NCBI GenBank assembly: GCA_938049225.1
Contig: CALICM010000005.1
Location: forward strand, 1-64,000
Length of the DNA stretch: 64,000 nt
Reading direction: 5' to 3'
Source of the DNA: an uncultured Paracoccaceae bacterium
GTDB taxonomy: Bacteria; Pseudomonadota; Alphaproteobacteria; Rhodobacterales; Rhodobacteraceae
Part shown: positions 51,940 to 62,482 of the stretch, piece by piece
How positions within the stretch are numbered: position 1 is the first letter of the stretch
Layout of the letters: every line of letters begins with the position of its first letter
Position numbers and translations under genes: made by a program
The notes under the pieces: model-generated
Database searches by the model: none
What the model saw: the letters and a program-made list of their open reading frames with translations, nothing else
Told to the model about the DNA's origin: nothing

Positions 51940-52467
51940 ATGAAAACGCTCTCAACTGCCTGGACCGTCCTTATTGCCGGGGCCCTGGCCACGGTTGCTT
52001 TCGATCTTTTTGGCCAAACCCTCAGCCCGCTGCTGTCTTTTGTCCCCACCCTAGGCCCCAAGCTGGCGCCGGTGCCGCTGGCTACATCCTCCCTGGCCGC
52101 GATAACCGGTATCCCTGGTAAAGAGCTTTCGGCCATTGGACTGCCGCACGGTCTGCACATCCTGACCGGCCTAATCGCCTATCCGCTCGGCTGGCTGCTC
52201 GTTGCGCGTCCAATCTGGAACCGAACCCTGCCAAGCTTGCCCTGGATCGTGCCGGCAGTGGCCTATGGCGTCGGACTGTGGATCTTCGCGCTTTATGTCA
52301 TGGCGCACCTGGTCGCCGGCATGCCCGCATTCCTCGGTTTTTCGGGTATCACCTGGGTCGCACTTTGGGGACATATCGTGTTCGCCGTAGTCGCAGCCGC
52401 GGTGATCGAGGCCCGCATGCCCGCCACCGCCTCTTCGCGGCGCGCAACCTCCATCGCGCCTGCTTGA
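51940..52467 (+). CDS. Hypothetical multi-pass membrane protein
   Basis: Several hydrophobic segments from MKTLSTAWTVLIAGALATVAFDLFGQTLSPLL. Confidence 0.75.
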   Translation: MKTLSTAWTVLIAGALATVAFDLFGQTLSPLLSFVPTLGPKLAPVPLATSSLAAITGIPGKELSAIGLPHGLHILTGLIAYPLGWLLVARPIWNRTLPSLPWIVPAVAYGVGLWIFALYVMAHLVAGMPAFLGFSGITWVALWGHIVFAVVAAAVIEARMPATASSRRATSIAPA

Positions 52468-52979
52468 TCGACAACCCAGCACAGGACGCGCCTGCCGCAT
52501 TGCGCGCCCTGTGCTCTGATGGTGAAAGCTGGCCACTGACCTGAGCAGGAAAGCCATATGCAGCCGATTCGGACTAGCCGCACAATTTCAGGTTGATTCG
52601 CTGAAATTCGCTTGAGTCTGATGGACAATATTTTGAGCATCAGAAGTGTAATCTTGACTAGACACTTTCCTGCCAAAATTGAATTTCGTTAATTTTCGCG
52701 ACAATCCCGCCTCATGACACCTTGGCCGATCCAGTTTGATCACCTCGCAGCCACAATTTCAGCCGCCTAAAGCGTTAAATTGCAATGTGTGACCCCGCCG
52801 ACCGCCTTACTTGCACTGCAGCCTCTTACACTTGGTAAAAATTAACCTTTAGGCAAAAAGCAGCCAAAACTCTCCTATCTAGGGCTCGTTATGTTAACAC
52901 TTAGTTTACCTATATGTGGGGAGACACCCCATTGGCGCCACATTCCTGCCTTGATCTGTGCCTAACTTCTGCTTCAAGG

Positions 52980-53265
52980 GGGCGTGTAGAGCAGTTCTTG
53001 TCGGACCGGCCGACACAAGGAACAGCGTAGAGTAGCGTCAACGGGCAAGTTTTTGAGTGTGTGTTCGCCCAATGTACCCAAGATCCCGGCCAGCCCCCGG
53101 CCGGAGCTTTGACCCAGATTAAGGGGGGTCAGTTATGCAAAGTGGGCGGCAAAAAGACCCCACAACTGTAGCGTGAGTAAGTAAGTGTAAACACGAGTGA
53201 GTAGCAAAACCGGGGGGCGTTTCCCTCTCAGCGGGGAAATCGCCTACCCCTCCGGTTGTGTTTCA
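52980..53265. other. Candidate structured noncoding RNA locus (strand uncertain)
   Basis: Hairpins at ~52995-53022, ~53086-53104, ~53123-53161 and ~53210-53255 in a convergent gap with no convincing ORF. Confidence 0.35.
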
Positions 53266-53403
53266 GCGGCAAGCAAATCACGTCAAACGACATTTCTGTG
53301 ACCGACGACAGGTCAATGGCCCGGGTTCAGGCCGCGCGGATAACCCGCCGTTGTCCACACGTCTAGCCGCGTCCGCCGGGCGGCGACACCCGCGGCAAAT
53401 GCG

Positions 53404-54288
53404 CTATATCGCGTCCCCCTTGAGCACCCGCAGGCGTTGGATCAAGCTTGAAGTATCCCACCGCCCCCCGCCCAGCGCCTGCACATCGCCATAAAACTGA
53501 TCGACCAAGGCCGCCACCGGCAGCGAGACGCCCAGCCCCTTGGCGGTTTCCAGCGAGATCCCCAAATCCTTGCGCATCCAATCCACCGCGAAGCCATAGT
53601 CGAACTTCCCGTCGACCATCGTCTCGGCCCGGTTCGACAATTGCCAGGATCCACCGGCCCCCTGGGCCACCAAGGCCGCCACCTGTTTGGCATCCAGCCC
53701 TGCGTTGGTCGCGAAGTGCAGGGCCTCAGAAATGCCCTGCACAATGCCTGCAATACAGATCTGGTTCGCCATCTTTGTCAGCTGACCCGCACCCACCTCG
53801 CCAAACCGAATGGTGGCTTTGGCATAGGCGTCCATCACCGGTTGGGCCGCGTCGAAATCAGCCTGAGTTCCGCCGCACATGATCGCCAGTTGCCCATTCT
53901 CGGCCCCCGCTTGGCCGCCAGACACCGGCGCATCCACAAATCCCAGACCTTGTTCGGTCCCAGCCGCAGCCACCTCCCGCGCGACATCGGCCGAGGCGGT
54001 GGTGTGATCAACAAAGACCGCCCCGCCTTTCATACCCGCAAACGCCCCGTCTGGACCAAAGACGACCGAGCGCAGATCATCATCGTTGCCCACACAGGCC
54101 ATCACGAAATCGCAGTCTTGCGCGGCTTCACGCGGGATTGGTGCAAAGGCACCGCTGTGCTGATCGGCCCATTTTTCGGCTTTGGCTTCGGTTCGGTTAT
54201 AAACCGTCACCTCGTGCCCTGCGGTTTTCAGATGTCCGGCCATCGGGTAACCCATCACGCCCAATCCTAGAAATGCGATTTTCGCCAT
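53404..54288 (-). CDS. 3-hydroxyisobutyrate dehydrogenase-family NAD(P)-dependent oxidoreductase
   Basis: AFLGLGVMGYPMAGHLKTAGHEVTVYNRT; FVDAPVSGGQAGAENGQLAIMCGG. Confidence 0.93.
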   Translation of the reverse strand: MAKIAFLGLGVMGYPMAGHLKTAGHEVTVYNRTEAKAEKWADQHSGAFAPIPREAAQDCDFVMACVGNDDDLRSVVFGPDGAFAGMKGGAVFVDHTTASADVAREVAAAGTEQGLGFVDAPVSGGQAGAENGQLAIMCGGTQADFDAAQPVMDAYAKATIRFGEVGAGQLTKMANQICIAGIVQGISEALHFATNAGLDAKQVAALVAQGAGGSWQLSNRAETMVDGKFDYGFAVDWMRKDLGISLETAKGLGVSLPVAALVDQFYGDVQALGGGRWDTSSLIQRLRVLKGDAI

Positions 54289-54399
54289 TGCATGGCTCCT
54301 TCCCGTTTGTCTCGTTAAACCGGTATAGCGGCGGTTTACGCAGGTGACAGCCGCCCAATGCCCTTGACGAGGATTTTTTAGGCATTGGAAGGCGGCGCC

Positions 54400-55251
54400 T
54401 TAGCGGTACAGCATCACCGGAATGCGGCAGGCGCGGATCAGGTCGGCGGTGACCGACCCGGTGAACAACGCCCGGACGCGACTGTGGCCAAAGGCGCCCA
54501 TGACCAGCAGGTCGTGCTCGCCCTTTGCCACGGCGCTGGCGAACGCGGTCTCGGGGGAACCCGGGAGGATTTCTGAAGTCGCGGGGCGGCCAGCGGCCGT
54601 CAGGCGTGTCTCGATGGCTTCGATCTGGGCCTGCAGGTCCGGCGTATCGGTACCGACATGAATGACATGATGCGCCAGTCCCGCGAACAGTGGGTTTTCG
54701 GCGATGTCGTCCAGCGCTTTTTGCACAGCCGCGCCACCGTCATAGGCGATCAGTACGCGGCCGATCTCGCGATAGGCGCGTGCCGCTACGAACACCGGCC
54801 GATGCACCGCACGGACCGCACGTTCGAAATTCGAGCCCAGGTTGCGCGCGGTATCGTCCGAAGTTTCGCCGCGTTTACCGATCAGCAACAAGTCAGCATC
54901 GCCTTCCAGGTCGATCAGCGTATCGACGAAGTAACCCAGGCGCAGCTTTGTGGTAACGGTTTCCACGCCTGCCTCGCGCACCAGCGCCTCGGCATCGGCC
55001 AGAATCTCGCGGCCCAGGGATTGCGCGACGCGCGCGCGGGCACCATCCAACTCGGCCAACTCCTCCAACAAGGCCGTGCGGGCCCCCAAAGTGATGTTCC
55101 CACTCAGGTTCTGTTTGTCACCCTGCTCAGGCCGACGGATGACGTGCACCAGTTCAACCTCGGCACCTGTGCGCGCGGCAATCCAGGCGGCCGAGCGGCA
55201 CAGGCTTTCGGAATAGGTCGAGCCATCGACCATGGCGATCAGTTTGGGCAT
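54400..55251 (-). CDS. Universal stress protein (tandem USP domains)
   Basis: MPKLIAMVDGSTYSESLCRSAAWIA; second domain VLIAYDGGAAVQKALDDI ... DLLVMGAFGHSRVRALFTGSVTADLIRACRIPVMLYR. Confidence 0.93.
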   Translation of the reverse strand: MPKLIAMVDGSTYSESLCRSAAWIAARTGAEVELVHVIRRPEQGDKQNLSGNITLGARTALLEELAELDGARARVAQSLGREILADAEALVREAGVETVTTKLRLGYFVDTLIDLEGDADLLLIGKRGETSDDTARNLGSNFERAVRAVHRPVFVAARAYREIGRVLIAYDGGAAVQKALDDIAENPLFAGLAHHVIHVGTDTPDLQAQIEAIETRLTAAGRPATSEILPGSPETAFASAVAKGEHDLLVMGAFGHSRVRALFTGSVTADLIRACRIPVMLYR

Positions 55252-55261
55252 TCCCGTCTCC

Positions 55262-56746
55262 CTAGTGGCCGAACAGCCGTTCCATCGCCCCCGGCTGGTC
55301 GTGGATCGCCAGCTGGTCGACGATGGTCTCGCTGGCCTTGTTCATCCCGATGATCTCGACCTCGGCCCCCTCGCGGCGGAACTTGAGCACGATCATGTCC
55401 AGGGCTGCAACCGAAGAGATATCCCAGATATGCGCCTGACTAACGTCGATGGTGACCTGCTCTAGCGCCTCACGGAAATCGAAGGCACGGGTAAAGGTCT
55501 CGGCTGACGCAAAGAACACCTGACCCTGAACAGTGTAGCGACGGGCGCGACCATCCGGGGACAGTTCGGAAGTGACACGAAAAATCTGACTGATCTTGCC
55601 CGCAAAGAAGATCCCCGAAAGCAGCACGCCAGTCAGCACCCCGATGGCCAGGTTGTGCGTGCCGACGGTCGCGGCCACGGTCGCCAGCATCACAATGGAC
55701 GAGCTGCGCGGATGCGTGCGCAGGGTTTTGAGCGAGGACCAGCTGAATGTCCCGATCGAGACCATAATCATGATCGCCACCAGCGCGGGCATCGGGATTT
55801 GCGCTACCCAATCGCCCATCGCCACGATCAGGAACAGCAAGAACACCCCGGCAGCGAAGCACGACAGCCGCCCGCGCCCGCCGGATTTCACGTTGATCAT
55901 CGACTGGCCGATCATCGCGCAGCCCGCCATGCCGCCGATGAACCCGGTGGCAGTATTGGCGATCCCCTGGCCGATGCACTCCTGATCGCGGTCGCTGGGC
56001 GTGTCGGTCAAGTCCTCGACGATCTGGGCAGTCATCAGGCTTTCCAGCAGGCCCACCGCGGCGACGGCGGCGGAATAGGGCAGGATGATTTGCAGCGTTT
56101 CCAGGGTCAGGGGGATATCCGGCAGCAAGAACATGGGCAGCGTGTCGGGCAAAGCGCCCATATCGCCCACGGTGCGCACGTCCAGGCCCAGGGTGATCGC
56201 CAGTGTCGTAAGCACCACGATACAGACCAGCGGCGAGGGGATGGCGGTGGTGATCCGCGGGAACAGATAGATGATCGCCAGCCCCGCCGCGACCATCACA
56301 TAGGTCAAGTTGTTCACGCCTATCAGTTCGGGCAATTGCGCCATAAAGATCAGGATCGCCAGGGCGTTGACGAACCCGGTGATCACCGAGCGTGAGACAA
56401 AGCGCATCACCTGACCCAGCTTCAGCAGCCCCGCCGCGATCTGTAACAGCCCCGCCAACACTGTCGCCGCCAGCAGATACTCAAGCCCATGCTCCTTGAC
56501 CAGCGTGACCATCAGCACCGCCGTTGCGGCCGTCGCGGCCGAGATCATGCCGGGACGGCCGCCCACGATAGCGGTGATCACGGCGATTGAGAAAGAGGCA
56601 TACAGCCCCACTTTGGGGTCCACGCCCGCAATGATTGAAAAAGCAATCGCTTCGGGGATAAGGGCCAGCGCCACCACCAATCCGGCCAACAGGTCGTTAC
56701 GAACATTCCCGACCCATTGGTCGCGATAAGCGGAAAGGGAGAACAT
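55262..56746 (-). CDS. SulP family inorganic anion transporter with C-terminal STAS domain
   Basis: [35 protein letters not shown]-terminal STAS-like [31 protein letters not shown]. Confidence 0.94.
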   Translation of the reverse strand: MFSLSAYRDQWVGNVRNDLLAGLVVALALIPEAIAFSIIAGVDPKVGLYASFSIAVITAIVGGRPGMISAATAATAVLMVTLVKEHGLEYLLAATVLAGLLQIAAGLLKLGQVMRFVSRSVITGFVNALAILIFMAQLPELIGVNNLTYVMVAAGLAIIYLFPRITTAIPSPLVCIVVLTTLAITLGLDVRTVGDMGALPDTLPMFLLPDIPLTLETLQIILPYSAAVAAVGLLESLMTAQIVEDLTDTPSDRDQECIGQGIANTATGFIGGMAGCAMIGQSMINVKSGGRGRLSCFAAGVFLLFLIVAMGDWVAQIPMPALVAIMIMVSIGTFSWSSLKTLRTHPRSSSIVMLATVAATVGTHNLAIGVLTGVLLSGIFFAGKISQIFRVTSELSPDGRARRYTVQGQVFFASAETFTRAFDFREALEQVTIDVSQAHIWDISSVAALDMIVLKFRREGAEVEIIGMNKASETIVDQLAIHDQPGAMERLFGH

Positions 56747-56828
56747 GCAACCTCGGGGCTTTTGTGCAGTGCGAAAGGGTGCCACATAGCACGTCCCACG
56801 ACGGTGTCACCCCCGTTTGTATGCGGCG

Positions 56829-57287
56829 TTATGGCCAGGCCAGCGCCGGACCAGTTTTGAAATAGGACACATTATTGGTGAAGGTCGAGGACGGGATCAG
56901 GCGGATCAATCGGCCATCCAGGTCATCAATGCGTGCAATCTGGTCTATGAACCAGGGGTTCCAGGTCATCTGATCACGGCCAAGGTACTTCTGCAGCAGG
57001 CGGCGGAACAAGGCGGGGTCCATAGGGTGGAGGGTGGCCGTTCCGCGCAAGCCCAGATGCAGCAGGATCCCTGTATCGGGCTCAAACCGGGTGATATCGA
57101 CAGCGCAGCGCGGGTCAACCTGCAATCGCCGGGTCGAACTGCCATCCCGGGCACCCAGTATCCAAACGGCTTTGCCTTCGGACAAAAACCAGACCGGGGT
57201 GACACGCGGACCATCGGCGCTTTGAGTGGCCAAGCTGGCCAACAACGGTTGTGTCAGCAGCGCCTGTGGATCGAACGGCGTTGGCAT
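56829..57287 (-). CDS. Pyridoxamine 5'-phosphate oxidase family protein
   Basis: PLLASLATQSADGPRVTPVWFLSEGKAVWILGARDGSSTRRLQVDPRCAVDI. Confidence 0.85.
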   Translation of the reverse strand: MPTPFDPQALLTQPLLASLATQSADGPRVTPVWFLSEGKAVWILGARDGSSTRRLQVDPRCAVDITRFEPDTGILLHLGLRGTATLHPMDPALFRRLLQKYLGRDQMTWNPWFIDQIARIDDLDGRLIRLIPSSTFTNNVSYFKTGPALAWP

Positions 57288-57872
57288 TCAGCCATAGGGG
57301 TTTTTGGGGCCACGGTCTGTGGACAGGCTGCGTGTCGCGGCGGTCGTAAGGGCCTCGATGGCATCCGCCAGATGCTCTTCGGTGATGTTGTGATCGCCGC
57401 GCGCCAGCCGGATCTGGTTCGCCTCGAACATCACCGAGCCAACCGTCTGCCCCTCGGGTGGGACAAAGCGATAGCTGGCCAATTCGATCAGCAGGCCCAA
57501 GGGATCGCGGAAATAGATCGAGTCCATGAAACCACGATCCTTGACCCCGCTGTGATCAATGCCGCGCGCGTCCAGGCGCGCAGCCACCTGCCGAAAGGTG
57601 GCTTGACTGATGGCGAATGCGACATGATGCACATTGCCAGGGTCGCTGGGTGGCGGGGTCGGGTCAGGCTTGCGCGTCTCGTTGCAAAAGACCGTGATGA
57701 GCCGCCCATCGCCCGGGTCGAAGTAAAGATGCGCCTCCTCCGGCCGATCCAGATTGGGCTGGTCAAACACAAAGGGCATACCCAGCACGCCTTCCCAAAA
57801 GTCGATGCTGGTGGCGCGATCCGCACCGTTCAACGTGATATGGTGAACGCCTTGTGTTTGGATCTTTTGCAT
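57288..57872 (-). CDS. VOC family protein (glyoxalase/dioxygenase-like)
   Basis: GVHHITLNGADRATSIDFWEGVLGMPFVFDQPN; VHHVAFAIS. Confidence 0.9.
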   Translation of the reverse strand: MQKIQTQGVHHITLNGADRATSIDFWEGVLGMPFVFDQPNLDRPEEAHLYFDPGDGRLITVFCNETRKPDPTPPPSDPGNVHHVAFAISQATFRQVAARLDARGIDHSGVKDRGFMDSIYFRDPLGLLIELASYRFVPPEGQTVGSVMFEANQIRLARGDHNITEEHLADAIEALTTAATRSLSTDRGPKNPYG

Positions 57873-57881
57873 AAAGCCCCC

Positions 57882-58931
57882 TTAGTCTGCTTCCGAGGAT
57901 TTGGCCCAAAGGTTGATGTCCTCTTCATTCGCCAGCAGGTCAATCTCGGCCAGTTCACTGTCTGTAAACTCAAGGTTACCGACGGCCCCCGCACAATCCA
58001 CCACCTGGCCGGCTTTGCTGGCCCCGATCAGCGCGGTCGTAATCCCCCCACCGCGCAATACCCAGGCCAGGGCCATTTGCGCCAAGGTCTGACCGCGCCG
58101 CTCTGCGATGGCGTTCAGGCCGCGAATATTCTTGATCGCACGCTCGCTCAGAAACGCTTGCCGCAGGGACTTGCCCTGGGTCGCCCGGCTGCCCTCGGGG
58201 ATTCCTTTCAAATATTTTGCCGTCAGCATGCCCTGCGCCAGCGGTGTGAAGGCGATGGAACCGATGCCCAATTCAGCCAGTGTGTCCTTTAGCCCGTCCG
58301 TCTCGACCCAGCGGTTCAGCATATTGTAGCTGGGCTGGTGGATCAGGCAGGGGACACTCAATTCCTTAAGGATCGCAGCCGCTGCGCGCGTTTTCTCGGA
58401 ATTGTAAGACGATATCCCTGCGTACAGCGCCTTACCCGATTTCACGATGTCTGCCAGCGCACCCATGGTTTCTTCCAGCGGGGTATCGGGATCATAACGG
58501 TGCGAATAGAAGATATCGACATAGTCCAGACCCATCCGCCGCAGGCTGGCGTCGCAGCTGGCCATCAAATATTTGCGGCTGCCAAACTCGCCATAAGGGC
58601 CGGGCCACATGCGGTAGCCCGCCTTCGAGCTGATGATCAACTCGTCCCGATAGCCCCGAAAGTCGGTGCGCAGAATCTCGCCAAAGGCCTCCTCGGCCGA
58701 GCCCGGCGGTGGGCCATAGTTGTTGGCCAGGTCGAAATGCGTGATGCCATGGTCAAATGCAGTGCGGCAGATTTCGCGCTTGGTTTCATGAGGAAAGTCG
58801 TACCCAAAGTTATGCCACAACCCCAGCGAGATCGCGGGTAGCTGCAACCCAGATGCGCCGCAACGGCGATAAACCATGCGGTCATAGCGGTCTTCGGCGG
58901 GGGTATAGCTCACGGGTCTGCTCCTGATCAT
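57882..58931 (-). CDS. Aldo/keto reductase
   Basis: YRRCGASGLQLPAISLGLWHNFG; HFDLANNYGPPPGSAEEAFGEIL; YVDIFYSHRYDPDTPLEETMGAL. Confidence 0.94.
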   Translation of the reverse strand: MIRSRPVSYTPAEDRYDRMVYRRCGASGLQLPAISLGLWHNFGYDFPHETKREICRTAFDHGITHFDLANNYGPPPGSAEEAFGEILRTDFRGYRDELIISSKAGYRMWPGPYGEFGSRKYLMASCDASLRRMGLDYVDIFYSHRYDPDTPLEETMGALADIVKSGKALYAGISSYNSEKTRAAAAILKELSVPCLIHQPSYNMLNRWVETDGLKDTLAELGIGSIAFTPLAQGMLTAKYLKGIPEGSRATQGKSLRQAFLSERAIKNIRGLNAIAERRGQTLAQMALAWVLRGGGITTALIGASKAGQVVDCAGAVGNLEFTDSELAEIDLLANEEDINLWAKSSEAD

Positions 58932-59103
58932 CTGCACGGGACGGGGCTGTTGTGGCAGCTTGCCGAAGCCCTTGCAATGGGGACCGGTCGAGACAGGGGG
59001 GCGGCCACAAGGCGCCTTTTGAGGGGCTTGGCTTGGTGTTGGACTGGACGTGCCGGAAAAACCCTGCAACGGTAGACGCCGCCCTGCATATCAGGAACGC
59101 TGC

Positions 59104-59964
59104 ATGCCACGTTTTCGTTTGGTCCAGTTGTCTGACCCTCATCTCAGCCGCTCGCACCCGATGTTCCATCACAATTGGGAGGTCGCCTTAACCGCTGTCG
59201 CCGAACTGGCCCCGGATGCGATCTTTGTCACGGGGGACCTCAGCTATAACGGGCCAGACTCGCCGGATGACTTGGATTTCGCGCAAGCGCAAATGGCGCG
59301 GCTGGACGCGCCCATCGTGCGCTTTTTGCCAGGTAATCACGATGTGGGATATTCCCCCGCCATCCAAGATGCGGAGCAGGTGATGACCGAGCACCGGCGA
59401 CAGGCTTGGCTGGACCGGTTTGGTCCGGATTATTGGCAGGTGGATCTGGGCGACTGGCGATTTGTGGGGTTGAACCCGTTTCTAGCCGACAGCGGTCATA
59501 CGGCCGAGGCGGCGCAGGACGCCATGCTGGCCGAGGCGCTTTCGACGGCCCCCGGCCCGGTCGGCATCTTTACACATGTCCCGCCCTTTCTGGCCGGACC
59601 GGCCGAAGATTATGTCGACGGCTTCAATATGCATCCCGCCCCCAGACATCGCTGGTTGAGCGCACTCGCCGGAAAGGCGCGGTTTGTCGCCTCGGGGCAT
59701 CTGCACAAAAGCCGGTCGTTTCAGCATGCGGACGTGGCCTATCATTGGTGCCCGGCCCTGTCGTTCATGCAATCCAACGGCAACCCATTTGCCGAGGACG
59801 CGGAACCCTGGGTAGGGTTTTTTGTGCATGACTTCGATGGGGCGGATCACAGTGTTACGCTGGTCGCGCCCCAAGACATGATCAATATGGATATCCGCAA
59901 CTGGGCGGATGGCCCAGATCACAGCTATATGCGGATCGCCAAACGTCCTTTCCCGATGCCATAG
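59104..59964 (+). CDS. Calcineurin-like metallophosphoesterase
   Basis: RLVQLSDPHLS; FVTGDLSYNG; PGNHDVG; ASGHLHKS. Confidence 0.93.
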   Translation: MPRFRLVQLSDPHLSRSHPMFHHNWEVALTAVAELAPDAIFVTGDLSYNGPDSPDDLDFAQAQMARLDAPIVRFLPGNHDVGYSPAIQDAEQVMTEHRRQAWLDRFGPDYWQVDLGDWRFVGLNPFLADSGHTAEAAQDAMLAEALSTAPGPVGIFTHVPPFLAGPAEDYVDGFNMHPAPRHRWLSALAGKARFVASGHLHKSRSFQHADVAYHWCPALSFMQSNGNPFAEDAEPWVGFFVHDFDGADHSVTLVAPQDMINMDIRNWADGPDHSYMRIAKRPFPMP

Positions 59965-60100
59965 AGGGGGCTCTTGCGGGCGACACGACTTTGGCTGGGC
60001 GGATTAGAACTCTTGGCACGGGCGATGGTGCTGGCGGCGCCCGGGACGACCAGCTAGGCTTCGGTGATCCGCAGACTGCCCACCCTAAACTGGATCCAGC

Positions 60101-60862
60101 ATGACATATCGCTTTTCCGCCAACACTGGCTTTTTGTTCAAACATCTGCCTTTCGCCGAACGTATCGCGGCAGCCACAATCGCGGGCTATGACGCCATTG
60201 AATTCCACGACGAGGCTCAGCGCGAAAACCCAAGGCACATCGCTGACCTGTTGGCGGAACATAAACTGCCGCTATGCGCGCTGAACACAAGCATGGTGGA
60301 TGGACCGGGACGGGCTGCGATCCCCGCCGAGGTGGATCAGGCGCGGCGCGACATCGACGCGGCGGCCGCTTTGGCCGAGCGGCTGAACGCAGGTGCTGTA
60401 CATGTCTTGGCAGGCCGGACCGAGGACCCCGATGCCGCTGCGACTTATGTCGCCAATTTGCGTTATGCATTGCAAGCAACCGATCGCACCGTTCTGATCG
60501 AACCGCTGTCGTCGCAGGGAATGCCGGGGTATTTTCTGAGCCGGATTGATCAAGCAATGCGGTTTTTGGGCGAGGTCGGGCACCCCCGCCTGAAGATCAT
60601 GTTCGATGTGTTTCACATCGGTATGACGGAAGGGGTCGATCAGGTCGTGCCGGTGTTCGACGCGCTGCAGGCACATATTGGCCATGTACAGATCGCGTCG
60701 CTTCCCGATCGGGCGGATCCGGATACGGGGGAGGGAGATATGGCCAGCATCTTGTCGGGGATCCAAGCCGCGGGATACGGCGGGATCTTTGGATGCGAAT
60801 ACCACCCGTCGAGCGCGGCCGAGAACGGCATGGCCTGGGCGGGACGTCTAGGGCTGCGTTAG
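60101..60862 (+). CDS. Hydroxypyruvate isomerase / 2-oxo-tetronate isomerase family protein
   Basis: FSANTGFLFKHLPFAERIAAATIAGYDAIEFHD; LIEPLSSQGMPGYFLS; VFHIGMTEG; GCEYHPSS. Confidence 0.9.
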   Translation: MTYRFSANTGFLFKHLPFAERIAAATIAGYDAIEFHDEAQRENPRHIADLLAEHKLPLCALNTSMVDGPGRAAIPAEVDQARRDIDAAAALAERLNAGAVHVLAGRTEDPDAAATYVANLRYALQATDRTVLIEPLSSQGMPGYFLSRIDQAMRFLGEVGHPRLKIMFDVFHIGMTEGVDQVVPVFDALQAHIGHVQIASLPDRADPDTGEGDMASILSGIQAAGYGGIFGCEYHPSSAAENGMAWAGRLGLR

Positions 60863-61000
60863 CGCAAACGCGTTGCGCGAACAGTCCTCCAAGACAAGGG
60901 CGCGTTCCTCGGCGAATGGAACCACCGAATCATCATTTGTGGAGCTTGCCCCCAAAGCCCATGCTCGCCAAACTGGGCACGAACTCAAAGGCCTTACTCG

Positions 61001-61648
61001 ATGACATCAGATACCAAACTGCGCGAGTCGATCTGCACGTTGGCGAAATCGATGTTCGACCGGGGCCTGACCGGGGGGGCGAGTGGCAATATCTCGGCGC
61101 GCACAACAGATGGCGGACTGCTGGTCACGCCGACCGGAACATCCTTTGGCAGCTTGGACCCCAGCCTTTTGGCGCATTTCGATGCGGTCGGTCGCCAAAT
61201 CGGGGGGGATTCCCCCACCAAGGAGATGGCGCTGCATTCCGCGTTTTATGACACCCGTGCCTGCGGCGCTGTAGTGCATTTGCATGGGACCCATTCAACC
61301 GCGCTGTCGATGCTGCCAGACACCAACCCCGAGGATGTCCTGCCACCGCTAACCGCCTATGCGATTATGAAGCTGGGGCGGGTGAAGCTGTTGCCCTACT
61401 TTCGGCCCGGGGACCCAGCAATGGGCGCGGCGGTGCGCGGTTTGGCAGGTAAACGAAGCGCCGTGCTGCTGGCCAACCACGGGCCTGTCGTGAGTGCGAA
61501 GGACCTGGAAGCCGCTGTATATGCGACTGAGGAGTTGGAGGAGACCGCGAAGCTGACCTTGCTCACACGGGGGCTACAGCCGCGCTTGCTGACCACAGCA
61601 CAGGTGCAGGATCTGGTGACGACCTTTGGGATCGAGTGGGAGGACTAG
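61001..61648 (+). CDS. otnC: Class II aldolase/adducin family; probable 3-oxo-tetronate 4-phosphate decarboxylase
   Basis: RGLTGGASGNISARTTDGGLLVTPTGTSFGSLDP; VVHLHGTHSTALSML; LLANHGPVV. Confidence 0.85.
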   Translation: MTSDTKLRESICTLAKSMFDRGLTGGASGNISARTTDGGLLVTPTGTSFGSLDPSLLAHFDAVGRQIGGDSPTKEMALHSAFYDTRACGAVVHLHGTHSTALSMLPDTNPEDVLPPLTAYAIMKLGRVKLLPYFRPGDPAMGAAVRGLAGKRSAVLLANHGPVVSAKDLEAAVYATEELEETAKLTLLTRGLQPRLLTTAQVQDLVTTFGIEWED

Positions 61649-61649
61649 G

Positions 61650-61707
61650 GGGGGCGGAGGGGCCAGCCTTTCGCGCTCGCCGGGATATTTTTTTGGAGAA
61701 TGCTGAG
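61650..61707 (+). repeat. CGGGATATTT-type motif, occurrence 2 (downstream of otnC)
   Basis: ccagcctttcgcgctcgccgggatatttttttggagaatgctgaggg directly after the otnC stop. Confidence 0.45.
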
Positions 61708-61780
61708 GGATCGATAGGCATTCCGCTTGCCCTAACCGGGAAAGATAGGGAAATAGGGGCCGGGTAAAGAGAGGATCTTG

Positions 61781-62482
61781 ATGTTTGCCAGTAGTTTCCC
61801 GGATCGGGCAGAAATTGCGGCCCTGACAGCACGAATGCTGCTTGAGGTCGAAGCGGTGCATTTTCGGCCCGAGGAGCCCTATATCTTCACCTCGGGCCTG
61901 GCGAGTCCGGTCTATATCGATTGCCGGAAGTTGATCTCGTACCCGCGGATCCGCGCGGCGCTTATGGATTTTTCGGTGGCGACCCTTGCCCGAGAGGCGG
62001 GTTTTGAGCAATTCGACGCGGTGGCGGGGGGCGAGACAGCGGGGATCCCTTTCGCCGCCTGGATCGCCGACCGCTTGGGTCTGCCGATGCAATATGTGCG
62101 CAAAAAACCAAAGGGGTTTGGACGCGATGCCCAGATCGAGGGGCTGATCACCGAGGGACAGCGGGTGCTGTTGGTCGAGGATCTGGCAACTGACGGAGGC
62201 TCGAAACTCACCTTTGCCGAGGCGATCCGCCGGGCAGGGGCGCACTGTGCTCATACATCGGTGGTGTTTTACTACGACATTTTCGCGGGCGGCGTTGAGA
62301 CGTTGGCCGAGAACGGCTTGACGCTGCACTATCTGGCGACCTGGTGGGATGTGCTGGCCGCTGCACGCACCAGCGGGGCGTTTGATGCCGGGACAATCAC
62401 GGCGGTCGAGGCTTTTCTGAACGCCCCCTTGGAGTGGTCTGGCACACACGGCGGGGTCACAGCTTTCGCGACCCAAGACTAG
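61781..62482 (+). CDS. pyrE: Orotate phosphoribosyltransferase
   Basis: [59 protein letters not shown]; start could be the ATG at 61781. Confidence 0.9.
   Translation: MFASSFPDRAEIAALTARMLLEVEAVHFRPEEPYIFTSGLASPVYIDCRKLISYPRIRAALMDFSVATLAREAGFEQFDAVAGGETAGIPFAAWIADRLGLPMQYVRKKPKGFGRDAQIEGLITEGQRVLLVEDLATDGGSKLTFAEAIRRAGAHCAHTSVVFYYDIFAGGVETLAENGLTLHYLATWWDVLAAARTSGAFDAGTITAVEAFLNAPLEWSGTHGGVTAFATQD

Noticed and set aside
53351-53359. TTGTCCACA DnaA-like 9-mer
   Set aside because: One mismatch to consensus and isolated; expected by chance.
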